From RGIG5057 sp964371585 (GTDB lineage Bacteria > Bacillota > Clostridia > TANB77 > CAG-465), in NCBI GenBank assembly GCA_964371585.1, contig CAYJMD010000004.1, positions 61,364 to 125,363 on the forward strand: DNA of 64,000 nt, read 5' to 3'. Within the stretch, counting starts at the first letter, position 1. Every line of letters starts with the position of its first letter. Positions 26,236-35,130 of the stretch are shown in pieces. The position numbers and the translations under genes were made by a program. The notes under the pieces were generated by a model. The model ran no database searches and was not told the DNA's origin. It saw only the letters and a program-made list of their open reading frames with translations.

Positions 26236-27188
26236 TTAAAAAATTCTCCTTCTTTAATAATTTTATTGCCATTAATAAAAGAAACAATATCCATCATTTT
26301 TTTACCTTCTGGCTTAATAGTATTTATACTAATGCTACCATCACTACATTTTACTATTATTTCATTTTTTGTTATTTTAACTATTTGACCAGGTTTGTAA
26401 TCAAGGTTGTTCTCATTTTCTACTACTGTAACACTTCCAATTTTAAACATACTACCATCTTCGTAAATTGCATGTGTAGAAGGAAAAGGATTTAAACCTC
26501 TAATTAAGTTACAAACTTGCACTGCAGTTTTATTAAAATCAATTTTAGTCATTTCTTTTGATATCATAGGAGCAGTTGTAAATTCATTAGATTGTTTTTC
26601 TCTTTTTATAGTATTATCTATTACTCCATCTAATGTTTCTACTAATAGCTTGCCCCCAATATCTTTTAATCTATTATACACAGATTCTAAATTATCCTCT
26701 TGTGATATACTAGTATTAGCTTTAAGAAGCATATCACCTGTATCCATACCTTCATCCATAAACATAGTTGTAACACCTGTAACACTATCTCCATTTATAA
26801 TACTCCACTGAATAGGAGCACTTCCTCTATATTTAGGAAGTAATGAACCATGTACATTAATACATCCATATTTTGGGATATCAAGTACTTCTTTAGGAAG
26901 TATTTTCCCATATGCAACTACAGCTATAAAGTCTAAATCAAGTTCTTTTAACTTATCAAAAAACTCTTGATTGTTTTTTACTTTTTCTGGCTGACATATT
27001 TCAATATTCTTTTCTATTGCATACTGCTTAACCTCTGAATATTTTATTTTCATTCCACGCCCAACAGGTTTATCTACTTTTGTTACAACAAGCTTAACAT
27101 TATATCCTGCATTTATTAAAGCCTCAAGAGAAGCCTTAGCAAAATCAGGTGTTCCCATAAACGCTACATTTATACTTTTTCTATCCAT
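26232..27188 (-). CDS. fmt: Methionyl-tRNA formyltransferase
   Basis: Formylates initiator Met-tRNA. The formyl-transfer motif NVHGSLLPKYRGSAPIQW with catalytic Asn/His, GTTMF-type VTTMFMDEGMDTGD and the C-terminal OB-like domain are visible; 318 residues is standard. Its ribosome site is an unusual run of six G three bases before the ATG. The neighbours def and rsmB are not here, leaving fmt-rlmN as a two-gene operon behind a structured leader. Confidence 0.95.
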   Translation of the reverse strand: MDRKSINVAFMGTPDFAKASLEALINAGYNVKLVVTKVDKPVGRGMKIKYSEVKQYAIEKNIEICQPEKVKNNQEFFDKLKELDLDFIAVVAYGKILPKEVLDIPKYGCINVHGSLLPKYRGSAPIQWSIINGDSVTGVTTMFMDEGMDTGDMLLKANTSISQEDNLESVYNRLKDIGGKLLVETLDGVIDNTIKREKQSNEFTTAPMISKEMTKIDFNKTAVQVCNLIRGLNPFPSTHAIYEDGSMFKIGSVTVVENENNLDYKPGQIVKITKNEIIVKCSDGSISINTIKPEGKKMMDIVSFINGNKIIKEGEFFK

Positions 27189-27304
27189 ATTCCCCCCTAT
27201 AGTTAGCTATGGTAAATACAACAATAAATTTTGGTATTTACACTCTCCTCTGCTAACAATTTTTTCAAGTCATATATATACTGTTTTCAATAGATATAAT
27301 TATA
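27189..27304 (-). promoter_or_regulatory. Promoter -10 and structured 5' leader of fmt-rlmN
   Basis: A TATAAT with TGTGG before it lies at 27299-27304. The presumed transcript then forms a two-part hairpin directly ahead of the G-run ribosome site: an outer stem GTTAGC (27252-27257) with GCTAAC (27202-27207), and an inner 8-bp stem GTAAATAC with GTATTTAC (27234-27241 and 27212-27219). The internal loop contains AGAGGAGAG. There is no T-run after it. No known riboswitch class was recognised. Confidence 0.5.
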
Positions 27305-27410
27305 CCACACTTTTGTTCATATTTCCAGCATAATCTCCTCTCATAGCTGACTATAGTTATATTTATAAAAAAATATACAAATATCAATTTAAAATCATAA
27401 AAAGTTAACA

Positions 27411-27446
27411 AAAAACTACGATATAAATTATATTATATCATAGTTT
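27411..27446 (-). terminator. Intrinsic terminator after the GNAT gene
   Basis: AAACTA.GATATAA pairs with TTATATC.TAGTTT, followed by T-run on the minus strand. Confidence 0.7.
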
Positions 27447-27459
27447 AATTAGAATATTT

Positions 27460-28041
27460 CTACTCTACATTTTCTTTTGAAGTATTATTTCTTTCAAAAT
27501 CATTTTTGGTAATATCCATAATTACTATATCATGATATTTTCCATTTGAATATCTAGCTTCTCTTAACCTTCCAGCATGATTAAATCCTACTTTTTCATA
27601 TGACTTAATTGCAGCTGTATTAAACGCAAGTACAGTAAGTGATACCGTGTTTAAATTTAAACTGTTAAATGCATATCCAAGCAGTAAATTTATTGCTTCT
27701 GTACCATAACCTTTACTTCTGCTATTTTTATCACCAATCATTATTCCAAGCTCTGCTCTTCTGTGGATGTAATTTATCTTTCTAAGTGAAATAGAACCGA
27801 TAAGATTAATATTGCTTGGATTAAATTTAGTAACTATAGTAAAAGTATATTCGCTAGAACTTGTATTACAATTTTTAAGATATTCCTCTTCCATTTGTTG
27901 ATTTACAATAGAAGTTGACATACTAATACACTCTGTTACTTCTGAATCGTTTAACCATTCAACAAATTTTGCTGCATCCTTATAATTAGGAAGACATAAG
28001 TCAACTGACTTTCCTGATATTTTTACTACATAGTTTTCCAT
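27460..28041 (-). CDS. RimJ/RimL-type GNAT N-acetyltransferase
   Basis: 193-residue acetyltransferase of the GNAT superfamily. The acetyl-CoA binding motif is NSRSKGYGTEAINLLLGYAF, preceded by LIGSISLRKINYIHRRAELGIMIG and followed by the RimL-like LTVLAFNTAAIKSYEKVGFNHAGRLREARYSNGKYHDIVIM. The acceptor may be a ribosomal protein N-terminus, a small molecule or an antibiotic; not determinable here. Single-gene unit bounded by terminators. Confidence 0.85.
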   Translation of the reverse strand: MENYVVKISGKSVDLCLPNYKDAAKFVEWLNDSEVTECISMSTSIVNQQMEEEYLKNCNTSSSEYTFTIVTKFNPSNINLIGSISLRKINYIHRRAELGIMIGDKNSRSKGYGTEAINLLLGYAFNSLNLNTVSLTVLAFNTAAIKSYEKVGFNHAGRLREARYSNGKYHDIVIMDITKNDFERNNTSKENVE

Positions 28042-28149
28042 GTTATTTCTCCTTTAAATAAATTTTTATTTAATTATGTAATCTTTTACCTAATAAGTAT
28101 ACCATAATATATGACATTTTTCAATCAAAACCAGACAAAAAGCATAAAA

Positions 28150-28184
28150 CACAAAAAAGAATAGCCACAAATGACTATTCTTAT
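28150..28184 (-). terminator. Terminator of the gatCA-proS-gatB-ppaC operon
   Basis: AAGAATAG.CA/TG.CTATTCTT hairpin then TTTTTTGTG on the minus strand, 45 bases after the last stop. Confidence 0.85.
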
Positions 28185-28226
28185 GTTGTATTGTATATTA
28201 ATCGTATATTATATTTTTTATTTTTG

Positions 28227-28511
28227 TTACATAACTTTTTGAAGAGCTGGAACAACTTGTTTCTTACGAGAAACAACTCCTGGTAATAAAGCTCTATTAT
28301 TTTCCAATACTACATTAAATGCTTTTTCAGCAATATCTGTTTTACTCCCAATAGCTATCATTTCAGAGTTACAATTAACTATATCAGTTATTATAACTAA
28401 AAATAGATCTAAAGATTTATCAGATATGATTTTATTCATCATTTCTTCAAGCTCAGCTTGTCTACTTAAAATATTATTTAAGTCAACAGCATTTATTTGA
28501 TTAATTTCCAT
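28227..28511 (-). CDS. ppaC: Manganese-dependent inorganic pyrophosphatase, C-terminal (DHHA2) part, frameshifted
   Basis: 94 codons from ATG 28511 encoding the DHHA2 half of a family II pyrophosphatase: MEINQINAVDLNNILSRQ, LFLVIITDIVNCNSEMIAIG, and the substrate-binding end PGVVSRKKQVVPALQKVM. It is the continuation of the upstream fragment in another frame. GGAG lies seven bases before this ATG, so independent translation is conceivable, but in all family members I know these two halves are one chain. It is the last gene of the operon. Confidence 0.85.
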   Translation of the reverse strand: MEINQINAVDLNNILSRQAELEEMMNKIISDKSLDLFLVIITDIVNCNSEMIAIGSKTDIAEKAFNVVLENNRALLPGVVSRKKQVVPALQKVM

Positions 28512-28512
28512 T

Positions 28513-29157
28513 TTAACTCCGGTTAAACTCAAATACTTTACTATCTACACTAATTAGTTCTTCTTTAGTTAAATCACTTAAATCTGCACCTGCAGCAAGT
28601 AAATTAAATCCTAATTCTTTATAATCTAATTCTAATAATTCAGAAAGTTCATTAACAGCAGTTATATCATAGTTTGTTACTGTAGGTGATTTTAATATAA
28701 GAGTATCTGACAGTATAGCACTAAGTAGCATTATATTTACATCTCTATTATCTAATTTATTCATTTGTTTAAGCATTTCAAATATTATTGTACAAGTACT
28801 TCCAACAGGTCTTGCTATATATTCTAAAGGTTCAGATGTTTTAAAATTATCTATTTTATGATGATCTATAACCATTTTAATTTTAGCATGCTCTATATTG
28901 TTTACACTTTGTACAAATTCATTATGATCAACTAATACAACTTCTGCTTCATCTTCTATATTTGATAAAATAGGCATATTAAGATTTATACCATATTCAT
29001 TTACAATGTATTTCACTTCTTTATTAAATTGACCTAAAACATATGGAACATATGTGTTTCCGTCTTGTCTTTGATTTAACATGTATGCTGCAGCATAGGC
29101 TGCAGCTGTTGAATCTAAGTCTGGATTTTCATGTCCAAAAACTTTTATTTCATTCAT
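28513..29157 (-). CDS. ppaC: Manganese-dependent inorganic pyrophosphatase, N-terminal (DHH) part, frameshifted
   Basis: DHH domain of a family II inorganic pyrophosphatase, which hydrolyses PPi to phosphate. Metal ligands are in place: FGHENPDLDSTAAAYA, VLVDHNE and MVIDHHKID. The frame ends SVDSKVFEFNRS then stop. Removing one C at 28521-28522 (AACCGG to AACGG) would read VFEFNGVKMEINQINAVDL straight into the next fragment, restoring a full enzyme of about 308 residues. Sequencing error, real mutation, or a genuine split are all open. Directly follows gatB. Confidence 0.9.
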   Translation of the reverse strand: MNEIKVFGHENPDLDSTAAAYAAAYMLNQRQDGNTYVPYVLGQFNKEVKYIVNEYGINLNMPILSNIEDEAEVVLVDHNEFVQSVNNIEHAKIKMVIDHHKIDNFKTSEPLEYIARPVGSTCTIIFEMLKQMNKLDNRDVNIMLLSAILSDTLILKSPTVTNYDITAVNELSELLELDYKELGFNLLAAGADLSDLTKEELISVDSKVFEFNRS

Positions 29158-29159
29158 AA

Positions 29160-30608
29160 TTATTCTCCTTTTTTGCTAGCTAAAACTTTCATTAATAATT
29201 CATTAACTATTTTTGGATTAGCTTTACCTTTTGTTTCTTTCATTATTTTACCAACTAAAAAACCTATAGCTTTATCTTTACCAGCTAAATAATCCTCAAC
29301 ACTTTGTGTATTTTGATCAACTACATCTATTACTATTTTTTCTATAGCTGATGTATCTGTTATTTGCATAAGACCTTTTTCTTCAACTATTACTTCAGCA
29401 TCTTTTCCTGTTTCAAACATTTCAGTAAATACTTTTTTGGCAATTGAAGATGATATTACATCTTTATCTATAAGTTTTATTAATTTAGCTAAATTTTCTT
29501 CTTTAACTAAAGAATCTGAAAGTTCAGTTGATGATTCATTAAGCATTCTTGAGAAATCACTCATTAACCAGTTAGCAATAGATTTAGCATTATTATGAAC
29601 TGCTAATGTTTTATCAAAATAGTCTGCAAACGCTTTTTGATTTGTAAGCTGAGTTGCATCATATTCAGATAAGTTATATTCAGTCATATATCTTTGTCTT
29701 CTTGTATGTGGCATTTCAGGAAGATTGTTTTTAATATTTAAAATATATTCATCTGAAAGTACAATTGGAGCAAGATCTGGTTCTTCAAAATATCTATAAT
29801 CATGAGCATCTTCTTTTGTTCTCATGGCATAACCAACACCTCTTGCATCATCAAAACGACGAGTTTCTTGGTATATTTTCCCACCTGATTCTAACTCTTT
29901 TATTTGTCTATCTATTTCAAACTCAATACTTCTTTCAATTGATTTAAATGAGTTTAAGTTTTTAGTTTCTGTTCTTGTTCCAAATTCTTTAGCTCCGTGT
30001 TTTCTTACTGATAAGTTAACGTCACATCTTAAAGAACCTTCTTGCATTTTACAATCACATATTTCAAGATATTCAAGTATACTTTTAATTCCCATCATGT
30101 ACGCAACAGCTTCTTTAGCATTTCTTATATCTGGCTCAGAAACTATTTCAATTAAAGGAACAGAGCATCTATTCATATCAAGAAGTGTTGAACCTGTAAA
30201 TTCATCATGAATTAATTTCCCTGCATCTTCTTCAATATGTATTCTTGTAATACCTATTGTTTTTTTAGCACCTTCAACTTCAATATCAAGGTGTCCTTTT
30301 TCACATAGAGGTAAATCATACTGAGATGTTTGATATGCTTTAGGAAGATCTGGATAGAAATAGTTTTTTCTATCTTGTTTTGAAAACTTAGCTATTGTAC
30401 AATCAGTAGCAAGCCCCATCTTAACTGCATATTCAATTACTTTTTCATTTATAACAGGAAGTACTCCTGGCATCCCTGTACATATTGGGCAACATGAAGT
30501 ATTTGGATCTGTACCAAATTTATTTAAACATGAACAGTATGCTTTAGTATTAGTAGAAAGCTCTGCATGTACCTCAAGGCCTATTACAACTTCATAATCT
30601 TCTCTCAT
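29160..30608 (-). CDS. gatB: Aspartyl/glutamyl-tRNA(Asn/Gln) amidotransferase subunit B
   Basis: GatB, the tRNA-binding and kinase subunit of GatCAB, which converts misacylated Glu-tRNA(Gln)/Asp-tRNA(Asn). Starts EVVIGLEVHAELSTNTKAYC and has the zinc-binding CSC..CC.IC cysteines, LPKAYQTSQYDLPL and the C-terminal YqeY-like tail. 482 residues, complete. Its ATG overlaps the proS stop by one base (TAATG), so it is coupled to proS rather than to gatA. Confidence 0.96.
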   Translation of the reverse strand: MREDYEVVIGLEVHAELSTNTKAYCSCLNKFGTDPNTSCCPICTGMPGVLPVINEKVIEYAVKMGLATDCTIAKFSKQDRKNYFYPDLPKAYQTSQYDLPLCEKGHLDIEVEGAKKTIGITRIHIEEDAGKLIHDEFTGSTLLDMNRCSVPLIEIVSEPDIRNAKEAVAYMMGIKSILEYLEICDCKMQEGSLRCDVNLSVRKHGAKEFGTRTETKNLNSFKSIERSIEFEIDRQIKELESGGKIYQETRRFDDARGVGYAMRTKEDAHDYRYFEEPDLAPIVLSDEYILNIKNNLPEMPHTRRQRYMTEYNLSEYDATQLTNQKAFADYFDKTLAVHNNAKSIANWLMSDFSRMLNESSTELSDSLVKEENLAKLIKLIDKDVISSSIAKKVFTEMFETGKDAEVIVEEKGLMQITDTSAIEKIVIDVVDQNTQSVEDYLAGKDKAIGFLVGKIMKETKGKANPKIVNELLMKVLASKKGE

Positions 30609-32338
30609 TATTTTAGCTCCTTTAACATCTCTTCTTTTTTAGTAGCAACAAATTCTACTATATTATCTAAACTAACCATTGTAGCTTCTTCATTATTAGT
30701 AAATTTAACTTCAACTTCAAGATTTTCAATATTTCTTTTACTAATTACAAGTTTAATTGGAGCTGCAATAAGCTCACTATCACTCATTTTATTACCAAAA
30801 GATTTATTTCTATCATCAAGTAATGCATCTACACCTAAAGCTTTAAGTTTTGAATATATATTATCAGCTATATTTTTTATATCCTCATTTTTAGTATAAT
30901 CTATAGCTAGTACATGTACTTCAAATGGTGCAATGCTCATAGGAAGATCTATTACAGTATCTGTACTTCTTTTTTCTATAACAGAAGCAAATAATCTACC
31001 TATACCAATTCCATAACATCCCATAATAGGATTTTTTAGTTTAGAGTTTTCATCTGAATATGTCATATTTAAATCTTTAGTATATTTATCACCAAGTTTA
31101 AATATATTACCAACTTCAATACCGTTTGATATTTGAATTGATTTATTATTACAGATTGGACAATAGTCTTCAGTGTCAACTTTAGCTACATCTACAAATT
31201 CACATGCAGTCATAGTAGTAAAGTCAAATCCTGTATAATGAAAATCAATTTCATTTGCTCCAACTACAGTGTTTACTTCATTTTTAAGTGAATTATCATA
31301 TACTACAGTTATACCAGTAAGATTTAAATCTTTTGGTCCTACAAATCCATAACAGATTCCATCATCTCCTTGTTTTTTAGCAACAAGTTGTTCATCATCT
31401 ATTTTAAGTAAATTTCTAAGTTTTGTTTCATTAACATCTTTATCTGCTCTAATGAAAACAATAATTGTTTCTTTAGTATCTAATCTTGTATATATAACAG
31501 CTTTAGTAAGTCCGTTTTTAGGAATATTTAACATTTCACTTAATTCATCTATAGTTTTAGTGTTTGGTGTAGATATTTTTGTAAGCTCAGATTTAGAAGT
31601 ATTTAATACATCATATTTATTTGTATATGCAACTTCCATATTCGCGCTATAATCACAAGATGAACAAGTAATTATTTTATCTTCACCTGCATCTGTAAGA
31701 AGCATAAATTCATGAGCCATAGAGCCACCCATCATACCAGTATCAGATTTAACAGCAACTACTTCTTTAATTCCTGTTTTTCTAAAGATATTTTCATAAG
31801 CTTTATAATATTTATTATATTCTTCATCTAAAGATTCTTCATTTGTATGGAAAGAATATGCATCTTTCATTGTAAATTCTCTTACTCTAATAAGGCCAGC
31901 TCTTGGTCTTGCTTCATCTCTAAATTTAGTTTGGATTTGATATACAGCAAACGGATATTTAGTATATGAAGAGGCATCATTCATAAGTGAAAATACTGTA
32001 GCTTCTTCATGAGTCATAGAAAGAACCATTTTTGTTCCTGCTCTATCTTCAAATCTTAAAAGTTCACTACCTATACTATCATATCTACCTGATAAATCCC
32101 AGATTTTTTTTGTAGATACAAGAGGCATTAGTATCTCCTGTGAGTCTATATTATTCATTTCTTCTCTTATTATATTTTCAATTTTAGTAATCGATCTTTT
32201 AGCAAGAGGCATAAGAGTATATATACCAGATGCAATCTGTTTTATATATCCGCCTTTAATTAAAAGTCCATGACTTTTAATAGTAGCTTCCGTAGGCCAC
32301 TGTTTTTTTGTATCACACAAAAGTTTTGATTGTAACAT
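30608..32338 (-). CDS. proS: Prolyl-tRNA synthetase
   Basis: Class II bacterial-type ProRS: motif 1 region (SGIYTLMPLAKRSITKIENIIREEM), motif 2 (TKFRDEARPRAGLIRVREFTMKDAYSFH), the YbaK-like editing insertion (about residues 225-385, with KAVIYTR and TTMTACEFVDV), and motif 3 (GCYGIGIGRLF). 576 residues, complete. AGGAGG ribosome site. It is inserted between gatA and gatB, an uncommon arrangement. Confidence 0.96.
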   Translation of the reverse strand: MLQSKLLCDTKKQWPTEATIKSHGLLIKGGYIKQIASGIYTLMPLAKRSITKIENIIREEMNNIDSQEILMPLVSTKKIWDLSGRYDSIGSELLRFEDRAGTKMVLSMTHEEATVFSLMNDASSYTKYPFAVYQIQTKFRDEARPRAGLIRVREFTMKDAYSFHTNEESLDEEYNKYYKAYENIFRKTGIKEVVAVKSDTGMMGGSMAHEFMLLTDAGEDKIITCSSCDYSANMEVAYTNKYDVLNTSKSELTKISTPNTKTIDELSEMLNIPKNGLTKAVIYTRLDTKETIIVFIRADKDVNETKLRNLLKIDDEQLVAKKQGDDGICYGFVGPKDLNLTGITVVYDNSLKNEVNTVVGANEIDFHYTGFDFTTMTACEFVDVAKVDTEDYCPICNNKSIQISNGIEVGNIFKLGDKYTKDLNMTYSDENSKLKNPIMGCYGIGIGRLFASVIEKRSTDTVIDLPMSIAPFEVHVLAIDYTKNEDIKNIADNIYSKLKALGVDALLDDRNKSFGNKMSDSELIAAPIKLVISKRNIENLEVEVKFTNNEEATMVSLDNIVEFVATKKEEMLKELK

Positions 32339-32394
32339 TTTATTCCTCCTTTTTTCGTTTAATTTATCATTTTATTCATTTAATTTTAATTTTT

Positions 32395-33855
32395 TTATAT
32401 GTTAGGTCTAACTTTATTAAAGTCAGTATTTTGTTCGAAGGTATATGCTGCTTTAAACATTGTTTCTTCATCTAGTACATTTGCAACTATTTGAAGTCCA
32501 ATTGGCATATTATCTTTATCAAATCCGCATGGAATTGATATAGCTGGAAGTCCTGCTATATTAATTGGAACTGTAAATATATCTTCTAAATACATTTCAA
32601 TAGGATTTGTTGTCTTAGAACCAAATTCAAATGCTGTATTTGGAGCTGTTGGCATCATAAGAACATTTGCCTCTTTAAACATAGCTTTAAATTCTTCAAT
32701 TATTAAAGTTCTAACTTGTGAAGCTTTTTTATAATAAGCATCATAATAACCACTACTTAATACATATGTTCCAAGCATTATTCTTCTTTTAACTTCATCA
32801 CCAAAACCTTCAGTTCTAGATTTTTTGTATAAATCTGTTAAATCTGTAAAGTTTTCTGTTCTATGCCCATATTTAATACCATCAAATCTACCTAAATTTG
32901 AAGATGCTTCAGCAGTTGCAATAATATAGTATACTGGAAGCGCTTTTTTAATATAGTCAAAATCAACTTCAACTATTTTAGCTCCAAGTTCCTCATATTT
33001 CTTTATTGCACTGTTAAATGCATTTAGTACATCCTGGCTTACACCTTCATTTAAGAATTTTTTAGGAACACCTATAACCATATCTTTAGCATCATTTATT
33101 AAAGAGTTTGTATAATCTATTTTATCTTTTTTAATTGATGTTGAATCTTTATTATCATATCCTGCAATTACATTTAGCATAAGTGCACTATCTGCAACAG
33201 TTTTAGTAAACGGTCCTATTTGATCTAGCGACGATCCAAATGCAACAAGTCCAAATCTAGATACAAGTCCATATGTAGGTTTTAACCCAACATTTGAACA
33301 GTATGAAGCTGGCTGTCTAATACTTCCACCCGTATCACTTCCTAGAGAAGCTATTGCCATATCTGCTGATACTACTGCACTACTTCCACCAGAAGATCCA
33401 CCAGGTACTTTATTAGTATCGTATGGATTGGCAGTCTTTTTAAAATATGAACTTTCAGTAGATGATCCAAAAGCAAATTCATCCATATTCGTTTTACCGA
33501 TTATTATTGCTCCTTCATTTTCTAATCTATCTACAACATCTGCATTATACACTGCTACATAATTTTCAAGCATTTTTGAAGCACATGTAGTTAATGTATC
33601 TTTCATAGATATATTATCTTTAATGGCAATAGGAACTCCTCCTAGTATACCAATATCTTCTGAATTATTAAGCTTCTCTTGTAATACCTCAGCTCTTTTA
33701 TATGCATAATCTTTATTTAAAGAAATATATGCTTTAACTTTAGGTTCAACTTCTTCAATTCTAGCAAAAACACTATCTAATACTTCTTTAATAGTTACTT
33801 CTTTATTTAATATTTTATTTTTAATCTCATATATTGTTAAACTATATAAACTCAT
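32395..33855 (-). CDS. gatA: Aspartyl/glutamyl-tRNA(Asn/Gln) amidotransferase subunit A
   Basis: Amidase-signature glutaminase subunit of GatCAB. The Ser-cisSer-Lys triad motifs are visible: AIKDNIS (Lys), PGGSSGGSSAVVSADMAIASLGSDTGGSIRQPASYC (both serines). 486 residues. ATG 33855 overlaps the gatC stop by one base (TAATG); the open frame runs 10 codons further upstream within gatC but without need. Second gene of the operon. Confidence 0.96.
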   Translation of the reverse strand: MSLYSLTIYEIKNKILNKEVTIKEVLDSVFARIEEVEPKVKAYISLNKDYAYKRAEVLQEKLNNSEDIGILGGVPIAIKDNISMKDTLTTCASKMLENYVAVYNADVVDRLENEGAIIIGKTNMDEFAFGSSTESSYFKKTANPYDTNKVPGGSSGGSSAVVSADMAIASLGSDTGGSIRQPASYCSNVGLKPTYGLVSRFGLVAFGSSLDQIGPFTKTVADSALMLNVIAGYDNKDSTSIKKDKIDYTNSLINDAKDMVIGVPKKFLNEGVSQDVLNAFNSAIKKYEELGAKIVEVDFDYIKKALPVYYIIATAEASSNLGRFDGIKYGHRTENFTDLTDLYKKSRTEGFGDEVKRRIMLGTYVLSSGYYDAYYKKASQVRTLIIEEFKAMFKEANVLMMPTAPNTAFEFGSKTTNPIEMYLEDIFTVPINIAGLPAISIPCGFDKDNMPIGLQIVANVLDEETMFKAAYTFEQNTDFNKVRPNI

Positions 33856-34142
33856 TATTCTACCACCTTTGGAACAGAAATACACCCAGCATCTTTAGAA
33901 GGTGCATTTTTAAGAATCACTTCTCTATCGTATGAAGGTTTCACTTCATCTTTTCTAAATACATTTACATTTTCTATAACATGTGTTGTAGGTTTTACAT
34001 TATCTGTACTGACCTCATTAATACTACTTGCCATATCAACAATATTAGATAAATCCTTACTATATTTTTCTATTTGCTCATCTGTTACAATAAGTCTTGA
34101 TAAATTTGCAATGTGTTTAATATCTTCTTTTGATATACTCAT
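33855..34142 (-). CDS. gatC: Aspartyl/glutamyl-tRNA(Asn/Gln) amidotransferase subunit C
   Basis: 95-residue GatC, the small clamp that stabilises GatA-GatB. Family pattern: KEDIKHIANLSRLIVTDEQIEKYSKDLSNIVDMASSINEVSTDNVKPTTHV and the C-terminal LKNAPSKDAGCISVPKVVE. First gene of the operon, with AAGGGGG ribosome site and its own promoter. Confidence 0.95.
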   Translation of the reverse strand: MSISKEDIKHIANLSRLIVTDEQIEKYSKDLSNIVDMASSINEVSTDNVKPTTHVIENVNVFRKDEVKPSYDREVILKNAPSKDAGCISVPKVVE

Positions 34143-34177
34143 TTTTATCCCCCTTTGTTATTTTATTTGACTTATAT

Positions 34178-34206
34178 ATTTTACTACAACTTGCCAGTAA
34201 TATCAA
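34178..34206 (-). promoter_or_regulatory. Sigma-A promoter of the gatCA-proS-gatB-ppaC operon
   Basis: TTGATA (34201-34206), 17 bases, TAAAAT (34178-34183), about 35 bases before gatC. No T-box leader is visible between it and gatC. Confidence 0.65.
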
Positions 34207-34261
34207 GTTTTTAAAGTAATTTTAAGTGATATAGATATATTTTTATTAGCCTAAAAACAGC

Positions 34262-34297
34262 ATAAAAAAACAAACCTAAATAATTAGGTTTATTTTA
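34262..34297 (-). terminator. Terminator of the three-gene unknown operon
   Basis: AAACCTAA/TTAGGTTT hairpin followed by G and seven T on the minus strand. Confidence 0.8.
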
Positions 34298-34307
34298 AAA
34301 GTTAAAT

Positions 34308-34583
34308 TTAATAGTATTTATAGTTAACTTCGAATTTTATATAAGTTTTTTGGTGACTTGTTAATACTTTTTCAAAATATCTAATAAATTCATCTATGTT
34401 AATTGTAATTATATCTTTATCTTGATTTTTATTGTATATAATTAGTAATTTTAGATGTTCCCGCCTATATTTAGACGATTTTTGAAATGTAACTAAAAGG
34501 TCAAAAAGATATTCATTCTCAATCTCTATTGATTCTATGTTAGATGCTTTATTTACTATACGATTATATGTTAATGCTGGCAT
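34308..34583 (-). CDS. Unrecognised 91-residue protein
   Basis: No family recognised. Soluble, Lys/Tyr/Ile-rich, predicted alpha/beta (ENEYLFDLLVTFQKSSKYRREHLKLLIIYNKNQDKDIITINIDEFIRYFEKVL). AAGGAG precedes the ATG. Last of three closely spaced genes (18-base gap after its neighbour) behind one promoter and ahead of one terminator. Confidence 0.5.
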   Translation of the reverse strand: MPALTYNRIVNKASNIESIEIENEYLFDLLVTFQKSSKYRREHLKLLIIYNKNQDKDIITINIDEFIRYFEKVLTSHQKTYIKFEVNYKYY

Positions 34584-34601
34584 TTTTTAACTCCTTGTGA
34601 T

Positions 34602-35129
34602 TTAACTGTTTACTATATCAAAAATCGGCATTTCTTTAAAATAGTATTCATATGATATTAGTAAACTTACTTGTTCAAAACTTAAATATATAAACTTATC
34701 AGATGATTTTACTAATTTATCAAATAACTTATCATAATGTTTATTATGATTTTTCAAATATAGTAACATTAAAGCCAATGTCTCTTTAGCCATTTTAATT
34801 GTAAATAAATTTTTTGACCTATTTTTAATATGTCTTAAATTTAAAAATGTCAGTTTTAAATCATTTAAGTGCTCAGAGTAATCCATATCTTTAACTGTTT
34901 TACTAATTAGATATGACAAATCTTTTTTTAATATAATAACCTTATTTGGACTCACATTATATTCTGATTTTAAAATTAAATTTATTTCCAGATATTTAGG
35001 GTTTAATAACTTGCTCTTCTTTTCTTTAGATAAAACCTTATTATTACCTGCAATCATTACTAATAACTTGTTAAATTTAGAAATAGAAATAACCTCAAAT
35101 GAGGTTATTATATTATCCATTTTCACCAT
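34602..35129 (-). CDS. Unrecognised 175-residue helical protein
   Basis: No family recognised. Mostly helical, strongly basic, no membrane helix. ATG 35129 has AAGGAG six bases upstream, located in the end of the previous gene; ATG 35120 is an in-frame alternative. Segments such as KKSKLLNPKYLEINLILKSEYNVSPNKVIILKKDLSYLI and FTIKMAKETLALMLLYLKNH give it a compact helical-bundle look. Its start is one base from the upstream stop, so the pair is coupled. Confidence 0.5.
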   Translation of the reverse strand: MVKMDNIITSFEVISISKFNKLLVMIAGNNKVLSKEKKSKLLNPKYLEINLILKSEYNVSPNKVIILKKDLSYLISKTVKDMDYSEHLNDLKLTFLNLRHIKNRSKNLFTIKMAKETLALMLLYLKNHNKHYDKLFDKLVKSSDKFIYLSFEQVSLLISYEYYFKEMPIFDIVNS

Positions 35130-35130
35130 A

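Noticed and set aside
34143..34307. T-box leader before gatC-gatA-proS
   Set aside because: No T-box sequence (TGGNACCGCG) or suitable stem I seen; only a promoter and the preceding terminator.
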